A stretch of DNA of 8,495 nucleotides from Bacteriovoracaceae bacterium (GTDB lineage Bacteria > Bdellovibrionota > Bacteriovoracia > Bacteriovoracales > Bacteriovoracaceae), in NCBI GenBank assembly GCA_947448095.1, contig CANFNN010000114.1, forward strand, positions 1 to 8,495, written 5' to 3'. The notes beneath the pieces are model-generated. The model was not told the DNA's origin, made no database searches, and saw nothing but the letters and a program-made list of their open reading frames with translations. Within the stretch, counting starts at the first letter, position 1. Each line of letters begins with the position of its first letter. This document shows positions 1 to 4,891 of the stretch, in pieces. The position numbers and the translations under genes were made by a program.

Positions 1-2
1 AT

Positions 3-476
3 CCCCGCTATAATGTTTCTTTAAAACGCAGACGGTTTTCATACGCTTTGAAGTTAAAGCTCTCGTCAGAGGGTGTATCTGAAATTGTCCTGACTCATAA
101 TGATGGAACGTTTCACCCATTATTCGCAGTTAAAAGTAAGAAAACCGGACAGCTTCGAATAGATTCTCTCTACCGTAATATTATTGGCGCTTTTGAAAAT
201 AGTTTTGAAAAAGAAGCTAAGCTAAATCTGTTGATTGGAAAATTAGGCGCTGATAATTTTAATCGTTTTCTTGAAAAAGTTTTTTATCAAAAAGTTCCCA
301 AGAATGAAGATTTTGAAGTCCCTCTCATGGTGAAGAATCAAAATCATGGATATATAAAAATTCGAGGCTTTAGGCCGGTTGAAATGGTTATTAGGGACGA
401 AGCAGGGGATGAGAGTTTTTATAATTTAACAGATGATCCAGACTTGGCTTCCATTATTTGTAATTTCCTCATCTGA
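3..476 (+). CDS. 3' part of an unrecognised gene (5' end outside window)
   Basis: I do not recognise this protein. The frame ending in TGA at 474-476 is open all the way to the left edge, so the gene most likely begins upstream and about 157 codons are visible. The only start-like codon near the edge is a TTG at 48, and it has no Shine-Dalgarno sequence before it, so treating the protein as a 142-residue TTG-started product is less likely. The visible part begins with a basic stretch (SLKRRRF) and continues as a soluble mixed charged/hydrophobic sequence with no cysteine cluster, membrane segment or motif I know. It ends in a hydrophobic SIICNFLI tail. An 88-bp gap with a promoter of its own separates it from the next gene, so the two are probably not co-transcribed by design. 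Coding status is fairly sure from length and composition; function is unknown. Confidence 0.65.
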   Translation, partial: PRYNVSLKRRRFSYALKLKLSSEGVSEIVLTHNDGTFHPLFAVKSKKTGQLRIDSLYRNIIGAFENSFEKEAKLNLLIGKLGADNFNRFLEKVFYQKVPKNEDFEVPLMVKNQNHGYIKIRGFRPVEMVIRDEAGDESFYNLTDDPDLASIICNFLI

Positions 477-513
477 TTTCGACCCTCCCAGTAAAGAATT
501 TAAGCAAAAATAG

Positions 514-542
514 TTGGCATTCTGTATTTGAGATCCTGTAAC
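514..542 (+). promoter_or_regulatory. Sigma70-type promoter for the yjdM-like gene
   Basis: TTGGCA at 514-519 (5 of 6 to TTGACA) is followed after 17 bp by TGTAAC at 537-542 (4 of 6 to TATAAT). This puts the transcript start near 549, about 15 bases before the ATG at 565. Spacing and position are good; the -10 box is imperfect. Confidence 0.45.
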
Positions 543-564
543 ATAGAATAAAAAAAGGGATCAT

Positions 565-921
565 ATGTCAGAAGAAAGCCAAGTTTGTCCTAAGTGCCAA
601 TCTCCATTCGGTTACAATGATGGGAATTTATGGATCTGCCCAGAGTGCGCCCATGAATGGACTCTAGAGGCGGATGCACCCACTGAAGAAGTTGCCTCTG
701 GCCCTAAGTTTTTAGATGCTAATGGAGTTCAACTACAGTCGGGAGATACCGTCAGAACCATTAAAGATTTAAAGATGGGCGGTGAATCAATTAAGTCTGG
801 AACTAAAGTGAAAGGTATTAGACTTTTAGATGATCCTGTCGACGGTCACGATATCGCCTGTAAGGTTGATGGCTTTGGATCTATTTATCTTAAGTGCTCA
901 GTGGTGAGAAAAGACTCGTAA
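565..921 (+). CDS. yjdM: YjdM/PhnA-family zinc-ribbon protein
   Basis: This 118-residue protein matches the YjdM family (formerly PhnA, 'alkylphosphonate utilisation operon protein') over its whole length; the E. coli protein is about 111 residues. The N-terminal zinc ribbon has C8-P-x-C11 and C25-P-x-C28, with the family's W-x-C-P-E-C-x-H-E-W signature around residues 23-32. A short acidic linker (about 35-46) leads to a C-terminal SH3-like domain (about 47-116) containing D-x-x-G-x-x-L-x-S-G-D and the K-D-L-K-x-x-G stretch. The PhnA name is historical: the family is not the phosphonoacetate hydrolase, and its cellular role remains poorly defined, so no reaction is claimed. The ATG at 565 follows AAAAAAAGGGATCAT, a modest ribosome binding site. 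The gene stands alone behind its own promoter and ends at a hairpin terminator. Confidence 0.9.
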   Translation: MSEESQVCPKCQSPFGYNDGNLWICPECAHEWTLEADAPTEEVASGPKFLDANGVQLQSGDTVRTIKDLKMGGESIKSGTKVKGIRLLDDPVDGHDIACKVDGFGSIYLKCSVVRKDS

Positions 922-991
922 TTGCAAATCTAGCATCAATAATATAGGCCATGTTAAAGCGTAATCATAGGTCACTGTAGTAAATGAAGGA

Positions 992-1029
992 AGGAATCCT
1001 GCGACTAAAGCGCAGAATTCCTTTTCTTT
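992..1029 (+). terminator. Hairpin terminator between convergent genes, probably bidirectional
   Basis: AGGAAT (992-997) pairs with ATTCCT (1017-1022), and CTGCG (999-1003) pairs with CGCAG (1011-1015), around a 7-base loop. The single internal position (998/1016) is a C-A mismatch in the plus-strand RNA but a U-G wobble in the minus-strand RNA. TTTTCTTT follows on the plus strand, ending yjdM transcription. The minus-strand U-tract is poorer, but the position just past the reductase stop codon suggests it also serves that gene. Confidence 0.8.
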
Positions 1030-1036
1030 CATAAAA

Positions 1037-1609
1037 CTAAATTGGAAGCTTTTTTGTGTAGTGAAATCCAACCACGCCCGAGCTAAAAGTTGTCGCACTC
1101 ACCAAGTCTAGTTTTGTTCTTGCTAGATCCTCGAACATTCTCATTCCACCACCCAGGAGGACAGGATTGACATTAATGACGTATTCATCGAATAGATCAT
1201 ACCGCGCCAATGACTGAGTCAGACCTGGGCTTCCGAAGACCATCAGATCTTTTTCTGATTGCTGCTTGAGCTTTTTAATCTCTTCCTCCAGGTTCGAATT
1301 GATAAGTCCTGCTTCTTTGTTTTCCAAATGCTTTAGTGCTCGGGAGCAAACGATTTTTTTTGCACTTGCATACCACCTCGCATGCTTGCCTGCGAGCTCT
1401 CCACTCTCAGGGTCTTTCAGTACACCTGGCCAGTAGCTCTCCATCATTTGGAAAGTCTTGGGTCCATAGATTCCTGTTCCCACCTGAAAAATATATTTTG
1501 AGACATGCTCAAATATTTTTTCATCAAAGGAAATCCAATCCATTTCACCGTTAGGGCCAGCGGCGAATCCGTCAAACGAGAGGTGCATGAGCGCTATGAG
1601 TTTTGCCAT
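1037..1609 (-). CDS. Dihydrofolate reductase-like protein (RibD C-terminal domain family)
   Basis: This 190-residue protein belongs to the RibD-C/DHFR-like reductase superfamily (YyaP/YwjB type). Matching features are the start K-L-I-A-x-M-H-L-S-F-D-G-F-A-A-G-P-N-G-E-M-D-W (residues 3-25), Y-G-P-K-T-F-Q-M-M-E-S-Y-W (48-60), V-F-G-S-P-G-L-T-Q-S-L (124-134, the nucleotide-binding glycine loop), D-E-Y-V-I-N-V-N-P-V-L-L-G-G-G-M-R-M-F (141-159) and the final beta strand G-V-V-G-F-H-Y. Family members are NAD(P)H-dependent reductases of mostly unknown substrate; folate or riboflavin-precursor reduction cannot be assigned. There is no signal peptide, so it is cytoplasmic. The ATG at 1609 is preceded by AGAGGAAG at good spacing. 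The gene starts 15 bp after the stop of the exported-protein gene upstream, so the two are probably co-transcribed, and it ends at the shared terminator. Confidence 0.88.
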   Translation of the reverse strand: MAKLIALMHLSFDGFAAGPNGEMDWISFDEKIFEHVSKYIFQVGTGIYGPKTFQMMESYWPGVLKDPESGELAGKHARWYASAKKIVCSRALKHLENKEAGLINSNLEEEIKKLKQQSEKDLMVFGSPGLTQSLARYDLFDEYVINVNPVLLGGGMRMFEDLARTKLDLVSATTFSSGVVGFHYTKKLPI

Positions 1610-1624
1610 CGAAATCTTCCTCTT

Positions 1625-2254
1625 TTAGTAAAGCACACCAGGATTTCTCAAGCTCGCCTCAATAAAGGGCTCCATCGCAACCATGGCATTTTTTTGTAAG
1701 AACAATAAGAAAGCAGAGTTCTTACCTTGTTGATCCGATCCAATTAAGAAAAGTGTTCCACCAGCTTTTTTCCCAATTTTAAATGACATCGATCCACCAA
1801 TACCTTGAGTATTGAATTTCACTGGAAGGTAGACTCCGAAAAGAGTTTTTGAGAAGTAATAAGAGGTTTTCATCCAATCTGTATCAATTCGAAGTGAAGG
1901 AAGCTCACCACCAGCTACGCCGGGAATAGGGCGACCATCTGGAAGAGCGTGAGGATCAGAGGCCACTCGCACGCCTTTAATGTCGGCCGGATCAAGTGTT
2001 AACTGAACGAGGGTTCCGCCGTCGATGACGTTGGGTGCGAGTTCAAAACGAGAGTCTTTTGTTTTAGGAATGACAAATGATCCGCCCAAGCCGATCTCTG
2101 CATTCAAAAGCTTAATTGTGATCAGAATCTTCCCATCCAGAAAATTGAAGAGAGGTCCTTCAACTCCGGGAATCATGGGATTAATGGTAGTCTCTGCATG
2201 CACTGGGAGCGCTAAAAGAAGTGCCGCCAGCAGCGTGAAAGCGAGTTGTTTCAT
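1625..2254 (-). CDS. Exported protein of unknown function
   Basis: I do not recognise this family. The protein (209 residues from the chosen start) has a classic Sec signal peptide: M-K-Q, then a Leu/Ala-rich core, with likely cleavage after A-L-P-V-H-A at residue 20. The mature part lacks cysteine and is rich in Gly, Pro and alternating hydrophobic residues (K-I-L-I-T-I-K-L-L; G-T-L-V-Q-L-T-L), suggesting a beta-rich periplasmic or surface protein. An ATG at 2263 also lies in frame, but AGGA abuts it directly. The ATG at 2254 has AGGA eight bases upstream and gives the cleaner signal peptide, so it is preferred. The reductase gene follows after 15 bp. No convincing promoter was seen in the 132 bp upstream. 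Confidence 0.75.
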   Translation of the reverse strand: MKQLAFTLLAALLLALPVHAETTINPMIPGVEGPLFNFLDGKILITIKLLNAEIGLGGSFVIPKTKDSRFELAPNVIDGGTLVQLTLDPADIKGVRVASDPHALPDGRPIPGVAGGELPSLRIDTDWMKTSYYFSKTLFGVYLPVKFNTQGIGGSMSFKIGKKAGGTLFLIGSDQQGKNSAFLLFLQKNAMVAMEPFIEASLRNPGVLY

Positions 2255-2386
2255 GAAATACATCCTGGTTTAAATTTTCGACTTAACCACTTATCGGATG
2301 CGGGATTTAGAAGGGTTAGAATGATTGGAGAGGGAGTGAGGGGCAAAATTTTCCTAGCCAGCCGGTCTCTAATCTTAAGAGCTGAC

Positions 2387-3067
2387 CTAAAGAGAATCTA
2401 TAAGCGTCGCTCTTTGTTTTATTTGATCGAATTGTCCGACGACGGCACTTTGCAGAAATCCTCTCATGGCCTCAGTTATATTTTTCTCATTAAACAGTTT
2501 GGCCAATAGCGGTCTAATGACTTCCACTAAATCATCGTAATCAAAAACAGCCTGGAATTTTTTGGGTTCTGATAAAAGTGCAACGATGTCTTCTAAATCT
2601 TTGCTAAATCGGGGGTCTTTAGCACCTCGGTTATAAAAAGCTTCCAGCTTTGAGGCTAGAAAATATGCTAAGGGAAGTATAAATATCGTTTGGCCGTTTG
2701 GGAGCTTCAATTCTTCTTTGTGTTTAAATCCACTTTTATAAAATTGATTGGAAAATCCTAAGACCTTTTCATCAAGTGGCATTATATCAACAGTTATGCC
2801 GAGGTATTTCCATCTGCAAATCGGTGCATCTTTTGTTAGGTCTGGGGAGAATTTAAGGCCTAGCAGCTTTTTACTAAAAACTGAATATTGAGCGGCTGAA
2901 AAAATCTCGATTATTACATCTACGTCATCAGTTGGTCTGATCTCATTGGCAGTATCTAAGTTTAAATACAAGGCAACGGTTGATCCGCCTACAAAAACAA
3001 CATCTTTGTTAAGTTCTTGCAAGGCCTTCGCAACTTCTTGAATCATTTCTATATTGTGATCATTCAT
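2387..3067 (-). CDS. AbiEii/AbiGii-like nucleotidyltransferase (putative toxin)
   Basis: This 226-residue protein has the layout of the AbiEii/AbiGii toxin nucleotidyltransferases. Visible motifs: G27-G28-S29 followed by D47-D-V-D50 (the G-S-x-D-x-D metal/NTP-binding signature), a further acidic strand T-V-D94-I-M-P, and L-A-S-K140-L-E-A-F-Y-N-R147-G-A-K-D-P-R-F-S-K-D157-L-E-D160-I-V, matching the K...R and D-x-x-D motifs of the family. In characterised members (AbiEii, MenT) such enzymes transfer nucleotides, MenT to tRNA, and halt growth. The target here is unknown. The gene overlaps the upstream HTH gene by 4 nt (ATGA, 3064-3067), implying coupled translation and a fixed stoichiometry, as expected for antitoxin then toxin. 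All motif residues are present, so it should be active. A non-toxin nucleotidyltransferase role remains possible because the pair is chromosomal and untested. Confidence 0.85.
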   Translation of the reverse strand: MNDHNIEMIQEVAKALQELNKDVVFVGGSTVALYLNLDTANEIRPTDDVDVIIEIFSAAQYSVFSKKLLGLKFSPDLTKDAPICRWKYLGITVDIMPLDEKVLGFSNQFYKSGFKHKEELKLPNGQTIFILPLAYFLASKLEAFYNRGAKDPRFSKDLEDIVALLSEPKKFQAVFDYDDLVEVIRPLLAKLFNEKNITEAMRGFLQSAVVGQFDQIKQRATLIDSL

Positions 3068-3561
3068 CCTAGAATTCTCTTCTTAAGTTCTTCTTTTGCT
3101 ATTTCTTGTTCTCTAACTTTTCCTACTCGAAGTGAATCTATTAATGCCAACATTTCGTAAAGTTTCGAATCTGCAATGGCTGCATCAGGAGCTTTCTCGT
3201 AAAGGGGATCAATACTTTCTCCCTTCACCGTCCCATTCAAGTGAGGCCAGACGTATTTCTCTTCTGAAACGATTTTTGATTTCATTGGATTTGTACTATG
3301 TGAAGTAGGAATTCCTTTAGCAATTCTTCCTGGGTGAATTGGAAACGTGTATTTTACTGCGTTGACAATAAAGTCATAAATCGCATTTTTTGAAGGAACT
3401 CTTTTACTCTCATCAAGTAGTCCAGAGAAGACTAGTCTCTCTAATGCTTTAGAGACTTCTGATTGACTTAAAAATAAAGCAGACGCCAGCTCAATGACTT
3501 TCCACTCTTTCTTTTGGAGGATGATAATTTTTAACAGGATCACTAAATCTTGTGGCTTCAT
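3064..3561 (-). CDS. Winged-HTH regulator paired with the nucleotidyltransferase (putative antitoxin)
   Basis: This 165-residue protein starts with a MarR-like winged helix (about residues 5-55: V-I-E-L-A-S-A-L-F-L-S-Q-S-E-V-S-K-A-L-E, then L-V-F-S-G-L-L as the wing approach). A non-DNA-binding second half (about 60-165) contains Y-T-F-P-I-H-P-G-R-I-A-K-G-I-P-T-S, a W-P-H-L-N-G-T-V-K-G segment and a basic/acidic C-terminal helix. I recognise this two-part layout from wHTH proteins encoded just before AbiEii-type nucleotidyltransferases. It is shorter than the AbiEi antitoxins of lactococcal phage-defence plasmids, and its second half is not obviously the same domain. The gene is ATGA-coupled to the nucleotidyltransferase. 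The ATG at 3561 lies six bases after a perfect TATAAT and lacks an SD, suggesting leaderless translation. An inverted repeat over the promoter suggests autoregulation. Antitoxin function is inferred from context. Confidence 0.75.
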   Translation of the reverse strand: MKPQDLVILLKIIILQKKEWKVIELASALFLSQSEVSKALERLVFSGLLDESKRVPSKNAIYDFIVNAVKYTFPIHPGRIAKGIPTSHSTNPMKSKIVSEEKYVWPHLNGTVKGESIDPLYEKAPDAAIADSKLYEMLALIDSLRVGKVREQEIAKEELKKRILG

Positions 3562-3567
3562 TCATTC

Positions 3568-3573
3568 ATTATA
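3568..3573 (-). promoter_or_regulatory. -10 box of the HTH-nucleotidyltransferase operon
   Basis: Read on the minus strand this is a perfect TATAAT. Six bases (GAATGA) separate it from the ATG at 3561, so transcription would begin at or within a base or two of the start codon. With a 17-bp spacer the -35 position (3591-3596) reads TTCCGA, a weak match, which lies inside the inverted repeat described next. Confidence 0.65.
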
Positions 3574-3578
3574 ACACC

Positions 3579-3608
3579 ATTTATTCCAAATCGGAATATG
3601 GAATAAAT
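3579..3608. promoter_or_regulatory. Nested inverted repeat, probable operator of the HTH-nucleotidyltransferase operon
   Basis: ATTTATTCCA (3579-3588) and TGGAATAAAT (3599-3608) are perfect 10-bp arms with a 10-bp spacer. Inside them TATTCC (3582-3587) and GGAATA (3593-3598) form a second inverted repeat with a 5-bp spacer, so three ATTCC half-sites sit within 30 bp. The element covers the expected -35 and the spacer, where a bound repressor would block RNA polymerase. Binding by the adjacent HTH protein is inferred from its location. Confidence 0.7.
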
Positions 3609-3655
3609 AAAAGAAGGAAAGTTATTACAAGTACTTAAGCAGGGGGCGTGAATCC

Positions 3656-4300
3656 TTAATGAACCGCCGCATAGTCCTGCACATACTTCAAAAGCAGTGC
3701 TTGCTGAGCTGCCGGAACTTGGCCACCACCTCTAGGCATCGATCCATCATGAACGCGAGTGTAGAGTAAACTCTTAGCAGGGGTTGTGATGTTAATCCAT
3801 TTCGCAATTTTCGCTTCTGTGCCAACACCATGACAGTTTAGACAACTATAGGGAGTCAGAACTTGTTGTTTGATTTGGGCGTAGGTTACGGGTGTTGGAG
3901 TCGGAGTAGGAGTAGGAGTAGGAGTAGGAGTAGGAGTAGGAGTAGGAGTAGGAACAGGAGTCGGAGTTGCCACCACTGAAAGTATGTAACTCCGGATAAG
4001 CTCTAAATCGCTCGTCGGTAATGGAGCGGCATTCTTCGGCATGGAACCATTTTCAACATCTTTAAAAAAGACACTGGCATCAGGGTTACCTGGCACGATC
4101 CATTTGTTGAGCTCTGCTGCTGTGGTCACATTCGCGTGACACCCTAAGCAATGTGGAGTGAGTATGGCGGACTTGATATTTTCAAAGGTGGCCACTTGGC
4201 CCAAGGGGAGCTGATTGTTGGCGCCCTTGGCCTGAAAAGCCAAGGTACTTTTTTTCCCACAAGAAGCGAGCATCAATAAAAGCACGATATATTTTTTCAT
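3656..4300 (-). CDS. Diheme-type cytochrome c lipoprotein with Pro-Thr linker
   Basis: This 214-residue protein begins with a lipoprotein signal (M-K-K-Y-I-V-L-L-L-M-L-A-S-C14), so it should be lipid-anchored in the envelope. Two homologous cytochrome c-like modules follow: C51-L-G-C-H55 with later N-G-S-M87-P, and C153-L-N-C-H157 with D-G-S-M188-P-R-G-G. The histidines are the usual proximal heme ligands and the G-x-M-P methionines are likely distal ligands. The modules share the order I-L-T-P-x, CxxCH, K-W-I, G-S-M-P and a closing helix, which indicates an internal duplication. They are joined by A-T-P-T-P-V-P followed by ten T-P dipeptides, a stiff spacer. The role is probably periplasmic electron transfer; the partner is unknown. 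The ATG at 4300 is chosen over the in-frame ATG at 4321 because GGAGAGG lies seven bases upstream and the signal peptide starts there. Confidence 0.85.
   Translation of the reverse strand: MKKYIVLLLMLASCGKKSTLAFQAKGANNQLPLGQVATFENIKSAILTPHCLGCHANVTTAAELNKWIVPGNPDASVFFKDVENGSMPKNAAPLPTSDLELIRSYILSVVATPTPVPTPTPTPTPTPTPTPTPTPTPVTYAQIKQQVLTPYSCLNCHGVGTEAKIAKWINITTPAKSLLYTRVHDGSMPRGGGQVPAAQQALLLKYVQDYAAVH
3897..3968. repeat. Hexanucleotide tandem repeat encoding the Pro-Thr linker
   Basis: Eight perfect GGAGTA units occupy 3903-3950 on the plus strand. They are flanked by the degenerate units GGAGTC (3897), GGAACA (3951), GGAGTC (3957) and GGAGTT (3963). On the coding strand the unit reads ACTCCT, Thr-Pro. 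Because the unit is six bases, gain or loss of whole units keeps the frame and only changes linker length. Confidence 0.95.
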
Positions 4301-4356
4301 CTCAACACCTCTCCTTATCATTAAGCTGCATAAGTTGAGGCTGTACTATTAGGCAG

Positions 4357-4382
4357 ATGCCCCAGTTGGGGTGATAGGGCAT
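4357..4382. repeat. Overlapping short inverted repeats in the lipoprotein leader
   Basis: ATGCCC (4357-4362) pairs with GGGCAT (4377-4382). CCCC (4360-4363) also pairs with GGGG (4368-4371) around AGTT. The two pairings share bases and cannot form together. Neither is followed by a U-tract on either strand, so this is not a standard terminator. Confidence 0.4.
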
Positions 4383-4547
4383 ATGTCTGAGGACAGAATG
4401 GGACCGGGAATGATGCGTTATTGAGGGTTGGTTTGGGAGTATTTTGATAAAAATTCGAAAAAAGATATTTGAAAATTTTATTTCGATGACTGCACACCGC
4501 AGGCAAGCTTCCGCCATTGCATTAAGGACTAGGATTTCTTTTCGATA

Positions 4548-4563
4548 GTATCCTTAAGTATAC
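4548..4563. promoter_or_regulatory. Probable HipB operator, site 1
   Basis: GTATCC-TTAA-GTATAC is an inverted repeat with 6-bp arms, one mismatch and a 4-bp spacer. It ends seven bases before the -35 box of the hipBA promoter. Its sequence and geometry match sites 2 and 3, and it starts exactly 50 bp before site 2. Confidence 0.65.
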
Positions 4564-4569
4564 ATTCTC

Positions 4570-4597
4570 TTGATTTTTCACTAAATATCTATAAAAT
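4570..4597 (+). promoter_or_regulatory. Probable hipBA promoter
   Basis: TTGATT at 4570-4575 and TAAAAT at 4592-4597 are 16 bp apart; TATAAA at 4590 is an overlapping alternative -10 with a short 14-bp gap. The transcript would start near 4604, inside operator site 2. The promoter is thus flanked by site 1 upstream and by site 2 at the start point, a typical arrangement for autorepression. Confidence 0.55.
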
Positions 4598-4613
4598 GTA
4601 TACTGAAGTTAAC
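4598..4613. promoter_or_regulatory. Probable HipB operator, site 2 (degenerate)
   Basis: GTATAC-TGAA-GTTAAC has the same 6-4-6 geometry as sites 1 and 3. Its left arm equals the right arm of site 1, while its right arm departs at the third and fourth bases. It covers the predicted transcription start. It overlaps a separate inverted repeat, TTAACTT-TT-AAGTTAA (4609-4624). Confidence 0.5.
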
Positions 4614-4647
4614 TTTTAAGTTAATTTCCCTGAGTTCATGCCGATAA

Positions 4648-4663
4648 GTATCCCGGAGGATAC
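4648..4663. promoter_or_regulatory. Probable HipB operator, site 3, covering the hipB ribosome binding site
   Basis: GTATCC-CGGA-GGATAC is a perfect 6-bp inverted repeat with a 4-bp spacer, ending on the base before the hipB ATG. The Shine-Dalgarno CGGAGG lies in its spacer and right arm. As DNA it resembles the TATCC/GGATA half-sites known for E. coli HipB, but with a shorter spacer. As RNA it could fold into a hairpin that hides the SD. Confidence 0.7.
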
Positions 4664-4891
4664 ATGAAAGATCTTGTTTTAAACGACTCCAAAACCATTG
4701 GCACCACGATTAAGAGTCTTCGCTCAGAAATGAAAATTACCCAAGAAGAGCTGGCCAGCTACACTGGTCTCTCTCGAATTGGAGTAGTGAAACTTGAGAA
4801 AGAAGAAAATGATCTGAAGCTTTCAAGCCTTATTAAGATTGCAAATCTTTTAGGGTTTGAACTGGTTTTGCGAAAGAGATCTAGTAAATGA
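4664..4891 (+). CDS. hipB: HipB-like antitoxin and repressor
   Basis: This 75-residue protein is an Xre-type helix-turn-helix protein. The helix pair is at about residues 25-46 (I-T-Q-E-E-L-A-S-Y-T-G-L-S-R-I-G-V-V-K-L-E), followed by L-S-S-L-I-K-I-A-N-L-L-G-F-E-L-V-L. That last strand matches the HipB dimerisation strand. E. coli HipB is 88 residues; this one ends soon after the strand and lacks the longer C-terminal tail that marks E. coli HipB for Lon degradation. It is expected to bind and neutralise HipA and to repress its own operon. The ATG at 4664 follows CGGAGGATAC, a strong SD buried in operator site 3. Its stop overlaps the hipA start by ATGA (4888-4891), so the genes are translationally coupled. 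The hipA neighbour makes the assignment firm. Confidence 0.92.
   Translation: MKDLVLNDSKTIGTTIKSLRSEMKITQEELASYTGLSRIGVVKLEKEENDLKLSSLIKIANLLGFELVLRKRSSK

Larger units (their letters stand above)
4301..4663. other. Intergenic region between divergent lipoprotein and hipBA genes
   Basis: This 363-bp stretch has no convincing gene; the short minus-strand frames at 4302-4517 have no SD and look non-coding. Its left part is the probable leader of the cytochrome lipoprotein and contains competing short hairpins (4357-4382). An AT-rich block at about 4441-4480 may hold that gene's promoter, but no clear -35/-10 pair was found. Its right part, from 4548, is the hipBA control region. Confidence 0.6.

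Noticed and set aside
898..1098. Minus-strand 66-codon frame across the yjdM end and terminator
   Set aside because: It overlaps the hairpin terminator and both neighbouring genes and has no ribosome binding site.
1336..1699. Plus-strand frames antisense to the reductase and exported-protein genes
   Set aside because: They lie opposite well-supported coding sequence and lack recognisable protein features.
2264..2386. Terminator after the nucleotidyltransferase gene
   Set aside because: Only a 4-bp CTCT/AGAG stem with imperfect outer pairing and no proper U-tract directly after it.
4302..4517. Two overlapping minus-strand frames of 71 and 61 codons in the intergenic region
   Set aside because: No SD, histidine/proline-rich non-protein-like composition, and they overlap the lipoprotein ribosome binding site.
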